The translations under genes and the position numbers were made by a program. The notes beneath the pieces are model-generated. The model searched no databases. It was not told the origin of the DNA and saw only the letters and a program-made list of their open reading frames with translations. Shown here piece after piece: positions 11,737 to 22,135 of a stretch of 64,000 nucleotides of DNA (positions are counted from its first letter, which is position 1; every line of letters starts with the position of its first letter). The stretch comes from Sternotherus odoratus (lineage: Eukaryota > Chordata > Testudines > Kinosternidae), in the NCBI GenBank assembly GCA_032164245.1, contig JAVMKO010000010.1, positions 28,222,189 through 28,286,188 of the forward strand, in the 5' to 3' direction.

Positions 11737-11940
11737 GAGACACCATTCCTTACCCTTCCTGGCTAAGAGCCATTAATGGACATAACCTCTATGAATTTAT
11801 CCAGTTGTCTTTTAAACCCTGTTATAGTCCTAGTCCTCAGGCAAGGAGTTCCATAGGTTGACTGTGTGCTGTGTGAAGAACTTCCTTTTGTTTGTTTTAA
11901 ACCTGCTGCATAAAAGTGCATTTTTGTTGGTTGTTATAAC
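11737..11940 (-). mobile_element. CR1 LINE fragment
   Basis: The reverse strand matches the same CR1 lineage as 8,980-9,303: the two share the stretch around GGCAAGGAGTTCCATAGGTTGACT and the 'ATGAATTTATCCAGTT' region. The copy extends further into the ORF2 end (towards TGTGTGAAGAACTTCCTTTTG). Both ends are eroded. Confidence 0.8.
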
Positions 11941-12562
11941 CTTAATACACATTCTTCCCAACTCAGAGATAGATGTAGGTTTCATTTTTAGAAGGCACAC
12001 ACTATATATTTTTTAAGTAATTTATTTTGAAAACTTTTCAGATTAGTTTTATAGGTATATCATAAAATGAATGAATGTTTGGTTATTTCATTTACCAAAG
12101 GTATTTGAAGCAGATATTTATTAAGTTATTGGAAGGTGAACTATCTCCAGCTCAACAGGTTAATCATTAATATTTTGAGGATTTTCTTGCCATGCTATAT
12201 TAGGAGAACATCACCAGAGAGACATTTAAAATGTTTTATTTAACTGTTTTTCACCTCTATTTATTTATTTAAAATTTGTTTGCTGTTAACAAGCATGTTA
12301 TCTCTACACAAATCCACAGTTTGAGAACTGCAAAACTAAGCATCTTTGATGGTATCTTCTTGACAGAGCACTGAGTTTCATTGGGTAGATACAAAGGTTA
12401 ACCTGAATAATTTATACAGATGCCCCTGGAACACCATAAGATTGGGGTCCCTAATCTATGAACAGTTTGAGTTCATTTATAAAACTTTTCTTAAACATTA
12501 CATTAATGTATTGTCCCATACTATAGAATTAGAATTTATAATCTCTATTCCATGATGAGATG
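11941..12562. other. AT-rich non-coding stretch
   Basis: Strongly AT-rich sequence without a recognised gene or repeat terminus. Confidence 0.4.
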
Positions 12563-12570
12563 TCTTTGAG

Positions 12571-14626
12571 CATTGGTTCTCAAACTGGAGGTCACGACCC
12601 AATTATGTGGGAGTCGCGAGCCCCTGCTGCAGGCGCAATGTATTATCGTGCTTCTTGTAAGACTGTGCTACTTAAGGTGTACTGAGCATGCTCACATGAA
12701 CTGAGCATGCTCAGTAACATCGGCTGTAGCCACTGCCCTTCTCCCCACCTTTATTAGCCATAAGATTCTGCTGACTGCTGTTTACAGGGCTTAAAAAGTG
12801 GCAAAGGGGACAAAATGGAGGAAATGGGTGGCCAGGGTCTGAGCAGGCGGCAGAAATGGACTGGTCAAGGTGGGTCAAGCAGTTGGAAAAAGGATTAACA
12901 AAGGGGTGAACAGGCAAAATCAGAGGTCTGGGGGGAGAGGGAAGAGTTAAGCCCTGGAGTGAGGTGCTGGCAGAGGGTGACAGAGGGCAAAATCCAGCAC
13001 AGGCAGGGGCACCGGGGGTTTGCAGTTGCCCCCAGTGGGATTGAGACACCAGTATTTGCAGAAATAGTTTGTAGTGGGAGGTGAGAGACTTTTTTATTTG
13101 ATCAAAGTGGGTTTTTTGTATGCGCACAGGTACCTATGAGGAACTGCTACAGTAGCACATTCCTACGGGGAGCAGTATAATACACTACAGAATGCAAGAA
13201 AATGCAACCTGTAGACATTTGCTACGTTTGGTAGCAGTTTTCTACGGTAGCTCTATATGGTAGCTCTTTCTTACACCCTACGGTAGCACATTCGTACAAG
13301 AAGCAGTATAAGACACTGCACCAGCAGCCGGCCCCGACCCCAACCCCTGCCGGCGGAGCCCCAAGCCCCGGCCGCACCAGCAGAGGAAGGCGGGGTGGCA
13401 GAGAGCCCTCTCCTCTCCTTCCCCTCTGGCAGAGTCAGAGTCAGGGGAAGGTGGACTGCGTCCCCTGGCTGGAGAGCTCTCTGCCGCCTGGGGCATGCTG
13501 CAGGGGCGGGGGCCCACCATGCAGCCAGTGCTAGGGCAGAGAGACCCCCCTCGCAACCTGGCTCCGGCTGCCCCCTCCCCCATGGGTCCCCCGGCCTCCC
13601 CTTGCTGCCCCCTTAGATCTTCCGCGGACAGGGGCAAGTCAGAAGCCTCCCTTCTCTTCCCTGCAGCAACTGCTGCCACAGGGTCCTAGTGCCCACCAGC
13701 TTCCACAGTCAGTGGCAGGGGTGAGTGAGTTTGCTGCTGGGAGAGCAGGAAAGGGGGGGCCCTGTCCCAGAGCTTGCTGCTGCTGGCAGGGAAAGGGATG
13801 GGGAAGTCCTCCGCTCTGGTCCTAGTCCCAGAGCAGCCTGTCTGCACCTGTCCCAAACTCATCCCCAGCCCTGCCCCACCCCAGAGCCCACACCCCAGCA
13901 AAAGCTTTACCCCCCTCACGACACCCCAACCCTCTACTCAGGACCTGAGCCACTCCAGCACCCCAAACCCCTCATCTCCATCTCCAGCCCCAGCCAGAGC
14001 CCTCCCCGCACATCCCAACCCTCTGCCCTAGCCCTGAGCCCCTCTAACACCCCAACCACTTTATCCCCAGTCCCAGCCAGAGCCCCCTCCATACCCCAAC
14101 CCTCTGCCCCATGCTACATTACATTATCCAATATTCATTTAGAAAATTTATAATGAGTAATGCTCTGGGAAAAGGGGAGACGGGGGGTGCAAGGTAAAAT
14201 TTTTGCCTAGGGTGCCAAAATATCCTTGCACCCCCCCTATTGCTCCCCCTCCATCCGCCTACGCTTTCCCAATGTGTCCTGGTAATTTGCTCTTGCGATC
14301 TGGTCACCCTACCCAAGCCCCGGCCCCTGTTGCAGTGGGCTGCGGCAGCAACCCAAGCCCCAGGCCCTGCCACGGCGGGCTGCCGGCGGCACCTCGGGCC
14401 CTGTCCCGGAGGGTTGCTGGCACCCTCCCCTGAGCCCGACCCCTGCCCCGGGGGACTGGCACCCCTACACCCACACCCGCCCAGCTCAGCCCCTGCCCCG
14501 GGGGGCTGCTGGCATCCCCCCCCCCAGCCCGGCCCATGCCCCGCCCCCGACCCCAAGGGGGGGGGTCACGCTTAGAGGCTTGGTGTCCGAAAGGGGTCAC
14601 CAGTAAAAAAAGTTTGAGAACCACTG
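12571..14626. mobile_element. hAT (Charlie-like) element, 2.06 kb, composite interior
   Basis: It begins CATTGGTTCTCAAACTGG and ends GTTTGAGAACCACTG, flanked by a perfect 8-bp duplication TCTTTGAG (12,563-12,570 and 14,627-14,634). GCGAG/GACCC motifs near the ends match the element at 6,518. The interior is a mosaic. At 13,130-13,320 there are repeated GGTAGCACATTC/GAGCAGTATAA motifs that recur at 17,500, and 13,320-14,120 and 14,290-14,575 are C-rich simple sequence. There is no transposase. Open frames of up to 145 codons here are composition artefacts. Confidence 0.85.
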
Positions 14627-14634
14627 TCTTTGAG

Positions 14635-16954
14635 GTATAATGTACGTTAATTAAAACTGTCTTTAGATTAGATTTTTTGAGGGAAAAAAACCTATTTTAA
14701 TATTGGATTTTTTAAAAAAAATAATTGATTTTTATCCACCCTGAATGGGACCCTGCTTTGGCCAAGGTTGAGTTTATCATAGTTCGCTACAAGTTGGCCA
14801 GTGCCTAGAACCTTCAAGTAGCACTGAGAGAGGGGTGCCTGGGTGAAGAAATGTTCCTTACTGCTCACCGTCAATTATATAAGGCACCATTTTGATCAAA
14901 CTAATCAATGAGAGAAATCAGTTTATATGTAGCAATATTTACAAAATATTAAGCTAAGTCAGACTTTGTTCTTGGGTATAACACGCAGACGCTATTAGAA
15001 AGTTAATGACTTTTTTGTTATGGAATTGTTCTTATGAGCCAGCATAGTACAGATAGTGCTCCTCTCCTGCTAAAATGCTTACAGTCCACTACAACAGCAG
15101 CTGATCCTACTCAAAGCTTTTAGAAGCTTGCTTCAAACAAATACCGAAAGTATTTCCTGGACAATTGGAAAGAGACACAGACCAGCTTCCACAAAGACAG
15201 ATTACTTCTGTTATGGCACATCAGAAACCTCCATCTATTAAGTAATGTTACAATTAGCACTGTCCAATGTCAGACAAAGGTTGATTTAAGACTGGTTTTA
15301 TTTACAATTATCCTCTTTTTGCTAGTGTGCCAGACAGATAAAGCAACACTGACTCCTCCAATATGAATTGGAAATCCCAATATAGAGAGGACTCCATTTT
15401 CAATCTGAAAATTCATTTCTACATAGTACATACTTTTAGGCAGACACCAGGATTAACTGTACTAAAGTCAGTTTTTCCTTAATCTGATGCATCAAGAGCA
15501 CATCTGGTTTGAGTCTGATCAGAACCTCAGATTTACCTTTTCTTTACAATTTAAGAAACACCAACTCCTCCACTTTCAGCAGCATCCCCTTTTATGCTAT
15601 TTCCTTGGCAACCAGATGACAGTGTTTTTTATATTAAGTACTCATATTCAAAATAGATGTCTTGGACCCTTTACCTGATAATGTCAATCCCACAGGACCT
15701 GGGGCAAACAATATTGAAGCCTCAGCCAGTTTCCTTTTGGAAATAGTAAATAAAGTAGCACATTTGGGGCCAAATTAAGGATCCTTACTGTGGGCACTAC
15801 CAGGCATATTGTTTAATGCCATGGGTAACTGATTTATCAGATCATGCCTACTCAGTTGAGTTTACAGAACTGAGCCTAAGGTCCATAATCTGCAATGATG
15901 GAAAAATTGGCCTTCTAGTTATCTTGTCTCAACTGACCTCAGAAAAATCTCTTGGACTGTTATGTTTTTGCTAAGTGTGAGCACCAGGACTTTTAAAAGA
16001 TGCCCAGAGTGATGGATTCATTATGTAATTGTTTTCATGCTGCACTGTCATCTAGTTTTCTGTGAAGTTAGATGTTTTACAAAGTACCTCAATAACTAGG
16101 CTAATCCACTGACAAGAGCAGAGAAAACTACAAAGGTTAGGTTTAATAATTCCACCTTCTACCTATCACATTTTCCTGCCCTGATGCTTTGTCAGTGTGG
16201 ACATAAAGTTATATACCGGTATGTCAGTTCAACACAACTAGTTATGTTCCTCCCCCCACGCCAACAAAGAAAAACCACCCACTCTCACATTCTGAGTTTT
16301 GTCATCACTTTGTCACAGCTGCCCACACATTCATTCATGCACATAATTAATTCATGCTCAGATGCATTTCTGCAGTTCTATATTTAGATGGTCTTTCTAG
16401 CTAACATTTGAGTATCAAGGCAGGTGAACATTTTAATTCATGTGATTTAAAGAGGGGCTATGCCACGTACAGGGCAGCGAAGTAAGCTTGTTACACACAA
16501 CTCTTTGCTGCACTTTTAGAGAGATCAGATATTCATTAACACTACAAAAACTTGTCATCTTCTATGTCGTGAAGGACAGGGTTATTTCAAACCTGGAAAA
16601 TAAGCTTTTATATACCAGGACTAGCATAAATCACATGACTTCATGTTTATCTAATCTACAGTACAGACAAATTCATGTTTTATAATGCATGTTGAGAAGC
16701 TCAGTTTACTGACACTTCTACTAGAAAAGAATCTACTTAGTGTAGAGAGACAAACAGGGGTTCTGCCCCCCTTTGCAGCTCAATTATGCAAATCCAAAAC
16801 AGACAGGGGCCTTCCACTTCCTGATGAGCTCACCAGCAAGAACTTCCAAAGCTGCAAAGATCAACTTTGAATCTTATTGGTGGACCATCATTTTCTGCCT
16901 GGAGCCTTTGGAAATGGTGGGTCATTTCCATGAGCTAGCAATACAGGGAGATCA
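14635..16954. other. Non-coding, no recognised repeat
   Basis: 2.3 kb of AT-rich sequence without domains, tRNA-like cloverleaf or repeat termini that I can support. Confidence 0.45.
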
Positions 16955-16962
16955 CTATATCA

Positions 16963-17267
16963 CAAGGGTCAGCAACCTTTCAGAAATGGTGTTCCAGGTC
17001 TTCATTTATTCACACTAATCTAATCTATGTGACAGTAATACATATTAACATTTTTAGAAGGTTTTCTACAAGCCTATAATATAGAACTAAACGATTGTTG
17101 TATGTAAAGTAAATAAGGTTTTTAAAATGTTTAAGAAGCTTCATTTAAAATTAAATTAAAATGTAGAGCCCCCTGGACTGTTAGCCAGCACTGGGGTAGC
17201 ATGAGTGTCACTGAAAATCCGCTCGTGTGCCGCCTTTGGTGCGTGTGCCATAGGTTGCCTATCCCTG
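16963..17267 (-). mobile_element. hAT MITE, 305 bp
   Basis: The ends CAAGGGTCAGCAACCTTTC and AGGTTGCCTATCCCTG are flanked by CTATATCA (16,955-16,962) and CTATAGCA (17,268-17,275), 7 of 8 identical. Reverse-complemented, it aligns along its length with the 312-bp element at 42,872-43,183 (shared AAGGCGGCACACGAGC and TTTTCAGTG blocks), so the two are one family in opposite orientations. Confidence 0.85.
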
Positions 17268-17399
17268 CTATAGCACTTCTGAAGAGCTGACTAGCCAAAC
17301 TGAACTTAATTTTCAACCCAAGTGAAATAGTTGCCTTAGAAGTTGTATTCGTAGAAACACCACTAGGTTGTTTTGTCAATACTTTATGAATCACCCTGC

Positions 17400-17485
17400 C
17401 CAGGGTCAGCTCTAGGCACCAGCAAAGCAATTGTGCTTGGGGCGGCACATTTCTTGGGGTGGCAAAAAACCTAGAGCTGGCCGTG
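17400..17485. mobile_element. Small foldback element
   Basis: GTCAGCTCTAGG near the left end and CCTAGAGCTGGC near the right end form an imperfect terminal inverted repeat around about 60 bp of sequence. A short hAT-like or other DNA element is likely. Target duplication was not resolved. Confidence 0.4.
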
Positions 17486-17855
17486 AATATTGATAAGTGC
17501 TACCGGTAGCACATTCCTATGCAGAGCAGAATCCTACACTACATCGGCTCTGCCCTGCTGCCCGCCCCTGGAGGGGTCTGGGGGACTGGTGACAAGAGCC
17601 TGCTGGAAGGTCAGTGTAACCTGAGCGGGGTTGCATCACCTCAGCTTGGCAGCTGCATGCATGGGCGGTGGAGCCAGCCCTCCCCTCCCCTCCACCAGGC
17701 GGCGCAGAGAGGCTGCAGGCAGGGCAGCCGCGGAGGAGGGATCAGAGGGAGGTGGCAGAGGGGGCATGCCACACAGGGAGGGACACTTCTCCCTCCGTCT
17801 GGTGTGCCGGGAAGCTGCCGCAATTTGCTGAAGGTCTTCCTGGAGCCGCTGTAGC

Positions 17856-17952
17856 ATGGAGCTGCAAGGCTGGAGCCGGAGCCTCGGCGGGCAGCTCTGG
17901 CGCTGCAGCCCACAGGCTCGCTGTGGGGGAAGGGGGAACGTTGCTGCAGCCC
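17856..17952 (+). other. Candidate first coding exon (weak)
   Basis: An ATG in a good Kozak setting (A at -3, G at +4) opens a short frame rich in Arg, Gly and Ser that begins MELQGWSRSLGGQLWR. It runs into a consensus splice donor, CAG followed by GTAAGT, at 17,953. The surroundings (17,540-17,950) are G+C- and CpG-rich, as at a promoter. Against it: the GC-rich tract follows a repeat motif shared with the hAT at 12,571 (GGTAGCACATTC at 17,506 and 13,150), so the whole tract may be transposon filler. No downstream exon was identified. Confidence 0.15.
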
Positions 17953-18007
17953 AGGTAAGTTGCCCTTTGGATGCGCATGTGAGTGGGAGGGTAAAACCTA
18001 CTGGGAT

Positions 18008-18068
18008 GCAAGATACTGGGCCATATGGACCTTTGGTCTAACCCAATACGGCCTTTTTTATGTTCTAG
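18008..18068 (+). mobile_element. CR1 LINE 3' terminus
   Basis: A short 3'-end remnant reading GGCCATATGGACCTTTGGTC and ending TATGTTCTAG, the same tail type as the minus-strand CR1 at 8,980. Confidence 0.75.
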
Positions 18069-19797
18069 AAATCCATGATTAAATTGAGTCTTCCTGACTA
18101 GTGATTTAAATCAAATCTACCCTGGTCCCATTTAACTTGGTGGGAGTTCCCTCACTTAAATTAGAGCTGAATTTCACCTTTAAACCATGGACATGTGAAT
18201 GGATCACAGGGTGTTATTAAATGATGGTGCACTTGAGCTGGCATTACATGCCAAAGAGAACCAAACTAACGTTGCAGATAATTATTAGTGTTCTTGGCAT
18301 TTAACCTGTTACGTGGTCTAAAAATGTAGTTTTGCTTTTCCCTGCACTCCTAATCTTTTATGTCAGTGCCTTGCAGTGAAGCCCTGAGCAGAGAGAATTC
18401 GCAGTCATAGCATAGCATAGCACAAATCCAGAACAGCTGGCTGTGCATCAAATATGTTTCTGTTTAGACAGGGGTATCTGACTAGTCAGTTTTCTATGGC
18501 AGTGGTCCTTCATGTCATGCTAGTAATGATACTGGTAACTGAATCCTACTGAGAATCATCTGCGATTGTGACAATCTGCACCACTCACTAGGCTTTGCTC
18601 AACTATTCATTACGTGCCTAATTATATACTTGTACATGTGAATTCAGTGAATGGGAGGAGCAGACCTCACACTAGTACAATTCCAGTGAAGGCTTCAATT
18701 ATCCATAAGCTATAAATGAACCTAATTTTGAGTAACATTTTAGAACACTTTAAAATTGTAATTACATATTGGTCTCATCTCAGATATAAACTAGCATTAC
18801 AATAGGAAACCCTATGGTGTTTTTTATAATTTAAAAAACTTGGTTTCTGACCTTATTAAATCCAGCCATTGAGCATGGGATTTAACCTTTAAGAATCTAC
18901 CGAGGGCAAGGCTATAACATACTGTCCTAACAAGGTTCTAACACAGCTTGGATCCCATTCACGCAGGCAAGAGTGAACCTTTTTTTAATAATAAATATTC
19001 TTGAGTAGACGGGGCCTTTGGTTGTTTGACTTTTACTATAAGGTATTGTAGTATTATGTGGGAGCAATATAGTCCATTGAAATGAGTTACTAGTGTTGGA
19101 AGACTTAAAACCATATATACTTCTGGTTAGCGCTTGACACTAATGGGATTGATAATCTATTAAAAAGCTTTACTGTTCTAACCGTTTTTCACACCAGTTG
19201 TCTCTCTTCTAGTCTGCATTGGCAACAGATTCTAAAACCAGTATTTTCACCTTGAGCTAACAAGTAAGTTTTCTCTTAGGAACAGACTTCTGTACTTTCA
19301 AGTGATCATGACAATAATTTTAGAAACTGTTACTTTCTGCACCAAGTATGACTGCTGGAAACCAGTTTCATCTACCAGTCCATGCTGACTCAGATGTTGG
19401 ACTGCAAAACCACATCACTTGAAATGTATAGAAACTATAGATAGAAAAGGCCAGCTGGGTTTGCTCTTGCTTTCTACTTGTAGAGCAGAACAGTGGACTT
19501 AATTATTCTTCCTAGTGCATTGATGAGTCTCATCTCAAATGTTCTGACCAATGCTACTTCCATTACTTGAATTAGGAGGCTTAGGTTGCGCAATACAACT
19601 GACCATAAGTTTTCCCTAATAGTTGGCCTAAAACTTCCTCTTTTAATGCTTACTGCACCATTCTAACCAATGTCCTCTCATCTATGTGGAGGTGAGGGAG
19701 TCTATTGCTTCTCAGGTATGTGATGTACCTTGGGATAATGTAGCTTGACATCACATTGTCCTCCTATGCTGCTAAATTCATTAGCACAGCTGAATAA
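18069..19797. other. Non-coding, no recognised repeat
   Basis: AT-rich sequence with no supported gene. A short ATAGC direct repeat occurs near 18,408-18,421, and an AAT microsatellite lies at its right border (19,793-19,808). Confidence 0.4.
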
Positions 19798-19808
19798 TAA
19801 TAATAATG

Positions 19809-20428
19809 ATAGAGTCCTGTGGCACCTTAAAGACTAACTAAATGTGGTAGAGGAGGGTCAGGGAGCTGTGGCAGAGTGCTTGAGGGGAGATATATTAACT
19901 CAAGGTTCATTTGGGCATGGTTCCCTGTAGACTAGGGAAGCAAGCAGCAGGTTAATTGGAGCACCTGCTGTCAGTTGGAGCGGAGAGAGTTTGGAGAAGT
20001 GCTGCAGTGAGCTAAGAAAGACCTAGACCCTACATAAAGGAACACCTGGCTTGTGCAGAGAGAAGGCAGGAAGCCCCCCACAAGCTGAAGGGTAGGAGAG
20101 GGAAGTAGCCCAGGGGAAGGAATAGCTAATCCAAGAGGTTTACCGCTATCCTCAGGGCCCCTGGGCTGGGACCCGGAGTAGAAGGCGGGTCCGGGTCCCT
20201 CCCTCTCCACTTGTCCCCTCTAGGATACTAGTGGGACAGTTAATACCCTGTTCAGGGACAAGAAATAGGCTCCCTGAATCCCCCCACAAGAAGAGACAGC
20301 GCAGGACCCATCAATATAGTGGCAGTAATTTGTCACATAAAGTATACTTTAGTCTTTAAGGTGCCACTGGACTCTTTGTCACGTCTGCAATTCCAGACTA
20401 ACACGGCTACCTCTCTGATTCTTAATAA
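19809..20428. repeat. Head-to-head Penelope-like tails split by an LTR
   Basis: The left arm (about 19,811-19,842) is the reverse complement of the right arm (20,342-20,395). With the LTR at 19,843-20,337 removed, the sequence is a near-perfect palindrome from GAGTCCTGTGGCACC to GGTGCCACTGGACTC. The right side continues to the full tail motif TCCAGACTAACACGGCTACC. The same palindromic arrangement occurs at 42,804-43,310. These tails also end the Penelope copy at 25,994-27,810, which identifies the family. Confidence 0.75.
19843..20337. repeat. Probable solo LTR, 495 bp
   Basis: It starts TGTGGTAGAGG and ends TTTGTCACA (TG...CA), flanked by the 4-bp direct repeat TAAA. It sits inside the Penelope palindrome, so it arrived later. 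There is no internal retroviral coding region. A 4-bp duplication fits class-I-type endogenous retroviruses, but so short and simple a duplication is weak evidence. Orientation is not certain. Confidence 0.5.
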
Positions 20429-20453
20429 TAATAATAATAATTAATAATAATGC
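20424..20453 (+). repeat. (TAA)n microsatellite
   Basis: An interrupted run of about eight AAT/TAA units immediately after the Penelope tail, a common position for simple repeats seeded by a retroelement end. Confidence 0.85.
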
Positions 20454-20599
20454 CAGGCTCTTACATAGTGCTTTTCATTCCGGGGTGGGGGTGACCCCAC
20501 TGTTTCCTCTCAGCTGCCTTTCCACGATTTCTAAAACACGTGTCCTGGGGTAAGCAATGGCCTCCTTTGTCCGGCGCTGGGAATTATGGGGTAATGGTG

Positions 20600-21115
20600 G
20601 TGTGCTCTCATTGGCAGAGGGCGCTGGGAGGCGTTTTTAGAGATGGATCACACACCCACTTCTGGATGGGTCACCCCACCCCAGAAGTCACCCTGATTGG
20701 TCAAAATCTCCTCTCGGGGCGGTCCTATCGGGGCAAAACCCCTCCTGATTGGTAGAGGGTTGTTGGAGGTGTTCTTAGAGGGGGTCACACACCCCACTTC
20801 CGGACGGGTCACCCCCACCCCGGAAATCACCCTAATTGGTCAAAAGCTCCTCTCAGGGCGGTCCTATTGGGGCAAAACCCCTCCTGATTGGTAGAGGGCG
20901 GTGGGAGGAGTTCTTAGAGGGGTCACAGGACCGCCCTAGCTTCCGGTCGGGTCACCCCCACCCCGGAAATCACCCTAATTGGTCAAAACCTCCTCTCAGG
21001 GCGGTCCTATCGGGACAAAACCCCTCCTGATTGATAGAGGGTGGTGGGAGGAGTTGTTAGAGGGGTCCCATGACCCCCCCTAGCTTACGGTCAGGTGGCC
21101 GCCTTGACCCGCCCC
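20600..21115 (+). repeat. ~140-bp tandem array with promoter-like motifs
   Basis: About three and a half units repeat with spacings of 137, 140 and 142 bp, measured from the ATTGG(T/C)AGAGGG motif at 20,609, 20,746, 20,886 and 21,028. Each unit holds two inverted CCAAT boxes (ATTGG), a GGGCGG(T) box, and an ACTTCCGG...CCGGAAAT pair of ETS-type sites that is partly eroded in places. GGAACTTCCGG and GGGGCGGGG follow at 21,124-21,170, then a telomere-like GGGTTAGGG stretch. No open frame spans the array. Confidence 0.85.
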
Positions 21116-21249
21116 CCTGGGACGGAACTTCCGGTGACAGGGGGGGCGTGGGGTGGGGTCAGGGGGCGGGGTTAGGGGCAGGGTTAGGGTTTGATTGACG
21201 GTAGGGCCCTTATACTTCTCTGGCTATTTCTGTAATGTCAGCACTCACC

Positions 21250-22135
21250 TCATAAAGCATGTAGTAGCTATCATGTTTCTTCTTTGAATGGTGTCCCTGT
21301 GGGTCTTTCCCAGTAGGTGTGCTTGCATCTCTACACTGCTGATAGGAGAAGTTCAGTAGCAGTGTTTGTTAGGCCCACACATGCGTTCTCTCCTCATGTT
21401 GTGCCACTCTCAGCAAACATGAGCTAACCCCCCCTCTCCCCCCCCGCACGCCTCTCCCCTGTTCCTTCTCAACCGCCCTGGCTAGAGACTGAGCTATTAG
21501 CAGTCTGTTAATAACTATTATCTCAACCTTGCTTTTGTAATGTAGAGCTTAATTTTTAGTAGTAGTTATTGTGTGTCTTATTTTCTCCAGAAAAAGTAAT
21601 AAATAAAAGAAAAGCTTTTATTTGTGTTTTGTTCCTGCCCTTTCTCATTGGAGGCCCTTCCTGCCATCAGGGCATACCTGATTCCCCGGGCTTCAAGAAG
21701 TGTCTCTTGTGCAACCACGCTGTCCATATTGCAGACATACACTCCCAGTGAATTTGTTGCCTCTGGGAAGGACACATCCCTCTGAAGTGTGCTTTCTTCC
21801 AGCGGCTTAGACCTCAGTCTCGCAAGGTCCAAGAGAGCTGAGACAGAAGATTACATTAATGGAAGCTGCCCTCAGACCCTCTACGGACCCAAGAGTTACC
21901 AGGAAGTTACCAGACTGTCTTCCCCACAGTCCTCAACATCCAAGGGTTATAGTTTGGAGAAATCCGCTGCTGACCTTTCTCATAAATCAAAAAAGAGAGT
22001 GGGAAGGCCTCACAGTGAGCCACAAGCTAGCCACAGATGATTCCTGGAACACTTGATTCCTCAGTACTGTTGGTACCGAGACAGACCAAGCCCGTGACCC
22101 ACAGTGACTCGCCCAAGTTCATGAACTAAGTGGCA
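21250..22135 (+). pseudogene. DIRS-like retrotransposon, leader and gag fragment
   Basis: The + strand from about 21,640 encodes pieces of a gag-like protein with a zinc-knuckle pattern. These read KKCLLCNHAVHIADIHSQ, then after a stop CCLWEGHIPLKCAF and LRPQSRKVQES, giving the CxxC...H...D.H..C..C..GH....C spacing typical of DIRS ORF1. There are at least two stop codons, so it is dead. The preceding 21,260-21,600 looks like the 5' leader, with GGTGTCCCTGTGGGTC and CACATGCGTTCTCTC. No reverse transcriptase or tyrosine recombinase follows. Family assignment rests on the zinc-knuckle pattern; a Ty3/Gypsy gag is the alternative. Confidence 0.5.

Noticed and set aside
13278..14624. Several frames of 100-145 codons on both strands
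   Set aside because: All lie in C-rich filler of the hAT at 12,571-14,626.
21162..21191. Telomere-like GGGTTAGGG stretch
   Set aside because: Only about two imperfect units inside G-rich DNA, too short to claim an interstitial telomere or an integrated virus end.
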